DNA from: T3Sed10-241 sp036796255
GTDB taxonomy: Bacteria; Bacteroidota; Bacteroidia; Flavobacteriales_D; Cryomorphaceae
NCBI GenBank assembly: GCA_036796255.1
Contig: DAIRDH010000063.1
Span: 1 to 17,390, forward strand
Direction of reading: 5' to 3'
DNA: 17,390 bases
The position numbers and the translations under genes were made by a program. Positions 14,813-17,390 of the stretch are shown here, one piece after another; the first letter of the stretch is position 1, and every line of letters starts with the position of its first letter. The notes beneath the pieces are model-generated. The model had not been told where the DNA came from. It made no database searches and saw only the letters and a list, made by a program, of their open reading frames with translations.

Positions 14813-15670
14813 CTACCCAATATCCGAAAAATCAAACCCCTCCTTCAACTTCACCCCCCTCTCCATCATTTCCACCAAGGCGCACTCGGTATGGAGGTCG
14901 TGTTCGAAAAAGAACACATGATCCTGCTCTGCGGCGGCTTTCAGTACCATGGCTTTCTCTTCCATGGTGTGGAGGGGGCGCACGTCGTAGCCCATCACGT
15001 AGGGCAGGGGAATGTGGCTGGCAGAGGGAATGAGGTCGGCGGTGTACACGATGGTTTTGCCTTTGTAGTCGATGTGCGGAATCATTTGGCTTTCGGTGTG
15101 GCCATCGGCGAAAAAAGCGCGGAATCCGGGAAATATATCTCCCTTACTCCAGCGCCCTTCGCGCTCCACAAAGTGCAGTTGACCGCTCTCTTCAATGGGC
15201 ATGATGTTCTCTTTGAGAAATGATGCCTTTTCGCGCGGATTGGGCTCTGTGGCCCATTGCCAATGCTCCTTGCAGCTCCAGTAGCGCGCATTGGGAAAAG
15301 CCGTTTCATAGCGCTCCTTCGCGCTGTTGTAATTTACGGCGCCCCCACAATGGTCGAAGTGGAGGTGGGTGAGCAGCACATCGGTGATTTCGTCCATGCC
15401 AAAGCCCAAGGCTTCAATGCTCTTTTTCAAAGTGGCATCGCCAAAGAGGTAGTAATAGCCAAAAAACTTCTCGCTTTGCTTGTCGCCCATGCCGGTGTCG
15501 ATGAGCACAAGGCGGTCGCTGTATTCCACCAGCATGCAGCGCATGGCCCAGGAGCACATGTTGTTCTCGTCGGCGGGGTTGCTGCGCGACCATATGGATT
15601 TGGGCACCACGCCGTACATGGCGCCGCCGTCTAGTTTAAAATTGCCGGTTTCGATGGGGTAGATGCGCAT
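14813..15670 (-). CDS. MBL-fold metallohydrolase (lactonase/YtnP-like)
   Basis: A 285-residue metallo-beta-lactamase-fold hydrolase. Zinc ligands are all visible: H102-L-H104-F-D106-H107 (THLHFDHCGG), H191 in ADGHTES, D212 in YTADLIPSASH and H257 in FFEHDLHTE, a complete two-metal site. The N-terminal GNFKLDGGAMYGVVPKSIW and RCMLVEYSDRLVLIDTG resemble YtnP/AiiA-type lactonases and related hydrolases. Lactone (quorum-signal) hydrolysis is possible but not shown, and other ester or phosphotriester substrates cannot be excluded. I chose ATG at 15670, not the longer open frame from 15781: a -7-like TATCTTCG box lies 18 bases upstream of this ATG, and the extra 37 residues are unlike the family. 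It is divergent from mpl with 156 bases between them. Confidence 0.85.
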   Translation of the reverse strand: MRIYPIETGNFKLDGGAMYGVVPKSIWSRSNPADENNMCSWAMRCMLVEYSDRLVLIDTGMGDKQSEKFFGYYYLFGDATLKKSIEALGFGMDEITDVLLTHLHFDHCGGAVNYNSAKERYETAFPNARYWSCKEHWQWATEPNPREKASFLKENIMPIEESGQLHFVEREGRWSKGDIFPGFRAFFADGHTESQMIPHIDYKGKTIVYTADLIPSASHIPLPYVMGYDVRPLHTMEEKAMVLKAAAEQDHVFFFEHDLHTECALVEMMERGVKLKEGFDFSDIG

Positions 15671-15687
15671 GGGATTGAGATTTGGGG

Positions 15688-15695
15688 CGAAGATA
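15688..15695 (-). promoter_or_regulatory. Probable -7 box for the MBL hydrolase
   Basis: On the minus strand this reads TATCTTCG, one base off the TAnnTTTG consensus, with 17 bases to the ATG at 15670. It supports the downstream start. No clear -33 element is seen. Confidence 0.4.
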
Positions 15696-15814
15696 CACAA
15701 TGCGCATTTTGGAAGTCCGCTGATCGGCTTTGCAGCAAATGCGTATAAGAGGGAAATAACATGCCGCTGTGTAAAATGCATTCAGTCCAGCCCCAAGCTT
15801 AGCCGCGCTCTCCC

Positions 15815-15822
15815 TACCTTCA
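15815..15822 (+). promoter_or_regulatory. Weak -7-like box before mpl
   Basis: TACCTTCA matches TAnnTTTG at four of its six defined positions and ends 4 bases before the ATG of mpl. If used, the mRNA would be leaderless. Two mismatches to consensus make this tentative. Confidence 0.3.
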
Positions 15823-15826
15823 CCCC

Positions 15827-17182
15827 ATGAACATCCACTTTATCGCCATTGGCGGCAGCGCCATGCACAACCTCGCCATCGCCCTTTCCCGAAAAGGGGT
15901 GCACGTAAGCGGCAGCGACGACGAAATTTTTGAACCCTCGCGTTCGCGACTCGACCGCGAAGGCATACTTCCCACGGAAGAAGGCTGGTATCCTGAAAAA
16001 ATAGGCACCCACCTCGACGCCGTGGTGCTCGGCATGCACGCCCGCGCTGACAATCCCGAGCTGGCCCACGCCCGCGAGCTCGGCATTCCGGTGTACAGCT
16101 ACCCGGAATATGTGTACGAGCAAACCCGCGACAAGCAGCGCGTCGTCATTGGCGGAAGCCATGGCAAAACCACCATTACTGGCATGCTGCTCCACGTGCT
16201 GCGCGAGGCCGCCGTCGATACCGATTACCTGGTGGGTGCCCAGCTTGAGGGCTATGACTGCATGGTGCGCCTTACAGCAAATGCGCCCTGGGCAGTAATC
16301 GAAGGTGATGAGTACCTCTCGTCGCCCATAGACCGCCGGCCGAAATTTCACCTCTACAAGCCGAATATCGCACTGCTCACCGGGGTGGCCTGGGACCATA
16401 TCAACGTGTTTCCCACATTTGAAAATTACGTGGAGCAGTTCAGGATATTTATCGATTGCATCGCTCCCGGCGGGCATTTGGTGTACTATGCCGGCGACCC
16501 TGAGCTGGAAAAGCTCGTTGCCAGCGGCCGCAGTGACATCAGCTACCATCCTTACGACACCCATCCGCACCACATCGCCAATGGGCTGAGCATTCTGCAC
16601 ACTGATGGGGGAGAAGTGCCCCTCAGGATATTTGGGCAACACAACTTGCAAAACATTTCGGGCGCCTTGCAGGTGCTGCGCCTTATGGGCCTTGATGATG
16701 GGGTGATTTTCAAAGCCATTTCCACCTTCAGCGGTGCCAGCAAGCGGCTTGAATTGGTAAGCGAGCGTCCTGATTTTGTGTTTTACAAAGACTTTGCCCA
16801 CGCCCCCAGCAAGCTCAAGGCCACCACGGCTGCGCTCAAGCAGCAGTTTCCCGAAAGGGAGCTCATCGCCTGTATGGAGCTTCACACATTCAGCAGCCTC
16901 AATAAGCAGTTCCTCCCGCTCTACAAAGGCGCCATGGCCACAGCCGACCGCGCCCTGGTGTACTTCAACCCAAAGGTGCTCGAGCACAAAAGGCTGGACA
17001 AGCTCGAGCCAGCCGAGGTGAAAGCTGCATTTGCCACCGACAATGTGGAAGTATACACCGACACAGCCACCCTGCTTAATGAACTCAAGGCCATTTCCTG
17101 GAAAGGCAAAAACCTGCTGATGATGACTTCTGGGAATTTTGATGGCTTGGATTATGTGGAGTTGGCTGGGGAGTTGAGGTAG
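15827..17182 (+). CDS. mpl: UDP-N-acetylmuramate:murein tripeptide ligase (Mpl)
   Basis: A 451-residue cytoplasmic Mur ligase that joins recycled L-Ala-gamma-D-Glu-meso-DAP tripeptide to UDP-MurNAc using ATP, feeding peptidoglycan recycling. The N-terminal Rossmann domain starts IHFIAIGGSAMHNLA...VSGSDDEIFEPS (UDP-MurNAc binding). The ATP P-loop is G109-GSHGKTT-116 with Lys114. The central domain carries VIEGDEY and GVAWDHINVFPTF, and the C-terminal Mur domain includes DFAHAPSKL and ends in MMTSGNFDGLDYVELAG. Length is close to E. coli Mpl (457). MurC, the nearest relative, has a different start and central motifs. The single ATG at 15827 lies directly before IHFIAIGG, leaving no reason for another start. 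It is convergent with the T9SS cargo gene downstream. Confidence 0.93.
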   Translation: MNIHFIAIGGSAMHNLAIALSRKGVHVSGSDDEIFEPSRSRLDREGILPTEEGWYPEKIGTHLDAVVLGMHARADNPELAHARELGIPVYSYPEYVYEQTRDKQRVVIGGSHGKTTITGMLLHVLREAAVDTDYLVGAQLEGYDCMVRLTANAPWAVIEGDEYLSSPIDRRPKFHLYKPNIALLTGVAWDHINVFPTFENYVEQFRIFIDCIAPGGHLVYYAGDPELEKLVASGRSDISYHPYDTHPHHIANGLSILHTDGGEVPLRIFGQHNLQNISGALQVLRLMGLDDGVIFKAISTFSGASKRLELVSERPDFVFYKDFAHAPSKLKATTAALKQQFPERELIACMELHTFSSLNKQFLPLYKGAMATADRALVYFNPKVLEHKRLDKLEPAEVKAAFATDNVEVYTDTATLLNELKAISWKGKNLLMMTSGNFDGLDYVELAGELR

Positions 17183-17223
17183 GTGTTTTTTTCTCTCAGG
17201 ATATATCAATACAATAAACAAAA

Positions 17224-17252
17224 CCCCAAACCCATTCATGCCGGGCTTGGGG
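17224..17252. terminator. Bidirectional hairpin terminator
   Basis: Arms CCCCAAACCC (17224-17233) and GGGCTTGGGG (17243-17252) form a 10-bp stem with one A/C mismatch around a 9-base loop. On the minus strand the stem is followed by TTTTGTTTATTG; on the plus strand by a looser TTTTGTTT. It lies between the mpl stop and the stop of the minus-strand gene, so it can serve both. Confidence 0.7.
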
Positions 17253-17276
17253 GATACTTTTGTTTAACAATTTTGA

Positions 17277-17390
17277 TTACTTCGCCACCACGAGTTTTTC
17301 CGTGAGTACTTCATCACCGCAGGTTGCCCTTACGATGTACACCCCCGGCGATAGGCTGCCAATATCCATGCGGTGCATCATTTGCCCGCC
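17277..17390 (-). CDS. T9SS cargo protein, C-terminal fragment (runs off window)
   Basis: The last 37 codons plus TAA of a gene that continues beyond the window. The visible protein (GGQMMHRMDIGSLSPGVYIV..., ending EKLVVAK) matches the end of type A T9SS sorting domains: a GxLSPGVYIVR beta-strand pair followed by a short strand and a final Lys. The mature function lies upstream and cannot be seen. It is too short and too close to the window edge for automated calling, but the frame is open and the match to the sorting-domain pattern is clear. Confidence 0.8.
   Translation of the reverse strand, partial: GGQMMHRMDIGSLSPGVYIVRATCGDEVLTEKLVVAK

Noticed and set aside
15782..17239. A 485-residue open frame on the minus strand covering all of mpl
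   Set aside because: It is antisense to a well-recognised Mpl gene, is rich in His/Val/Gly as expected from a complementary frame of GC-rich coding DNA, and shows no domain.

Overview
The window looks like Bacteroidota DNA, probably Flavobacteriales-like, though the rank below phylum is inferred. The evidence is: two proteins ending in type IX secretion (T9SS) C-terminal sorting domains; promoter boxes matching the Bacteroidota -7 consensus TAnnTTTG; starts without Shine-Dalgarno sequences; and the Bacteroidota form of the murein ligase Mpl. A run of 100 Ns (14482-14581) shows this is a scaffold.

Layout. (1) 71-5991, + strand: a tightly packed operon marR - membrane-fusion lipoprotein - RND permease - TolC-like outer-membrane factor. 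All junctions overlap (4, 4 and 20 bases). It encodes a complete tripartite efflux pump behind its own MarR regulator, with a perfect 7+7 inverted repeat upstream as the likely operator. (2) 6072-12929, - strand: one 6.9-kb gene for a 2285-residue secreted protein with about 35 degenerate ~50-residue beta-propeller-like repeats, Ig/HYR-like modules, a GCMDP-type cysteine motif and a T9SS tail. (3) 13085-13197: the last 31 codons, stop codon and 17 downstream bases of a second tolC-like gene. Its final 43 bases are identical to the end of the intact tolC, so the giant gene is bracketed by a direct repeat. (4) 13303-13933, - strand: an antitoxin/PIN-toxin pair. (5) 13934-14812: an intergenic block with two perfect copies and one gap-truncated copy of a 100-bp repeat, REP-like palindromes and the assembly gap. 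(6) 14813-15670, - strand: a metallo-beta-lactamase-fold hydrolase, divergent from (7) 15827-17182, + strand: mpl, murein tripeptide recycling. (8) 17277-17390, - strand: the last 37 codons of another T9SS cargo, convergent with mpl and separated from it by a bidirectional hairpin terminator.

Reading. The efflux operon and the MBL/mpl block look like stable, GC-richer chromosomal genes. The stretch between them (about 6.0-14.8 kb) is visibly more AT-rich and holds the giant secreted protein, a gene remnant, a toxin-antitoxin pair and repeats, so it reads as an accessory insertion zone anchored at the 3' end of tolC. I see no transposase, integrase, tRNA, rRNA or CRISPR array. Three gene starts, two of them non-ATG, lie only 4-7 bases after a -7-like box, which hints at leaderless transcripts.
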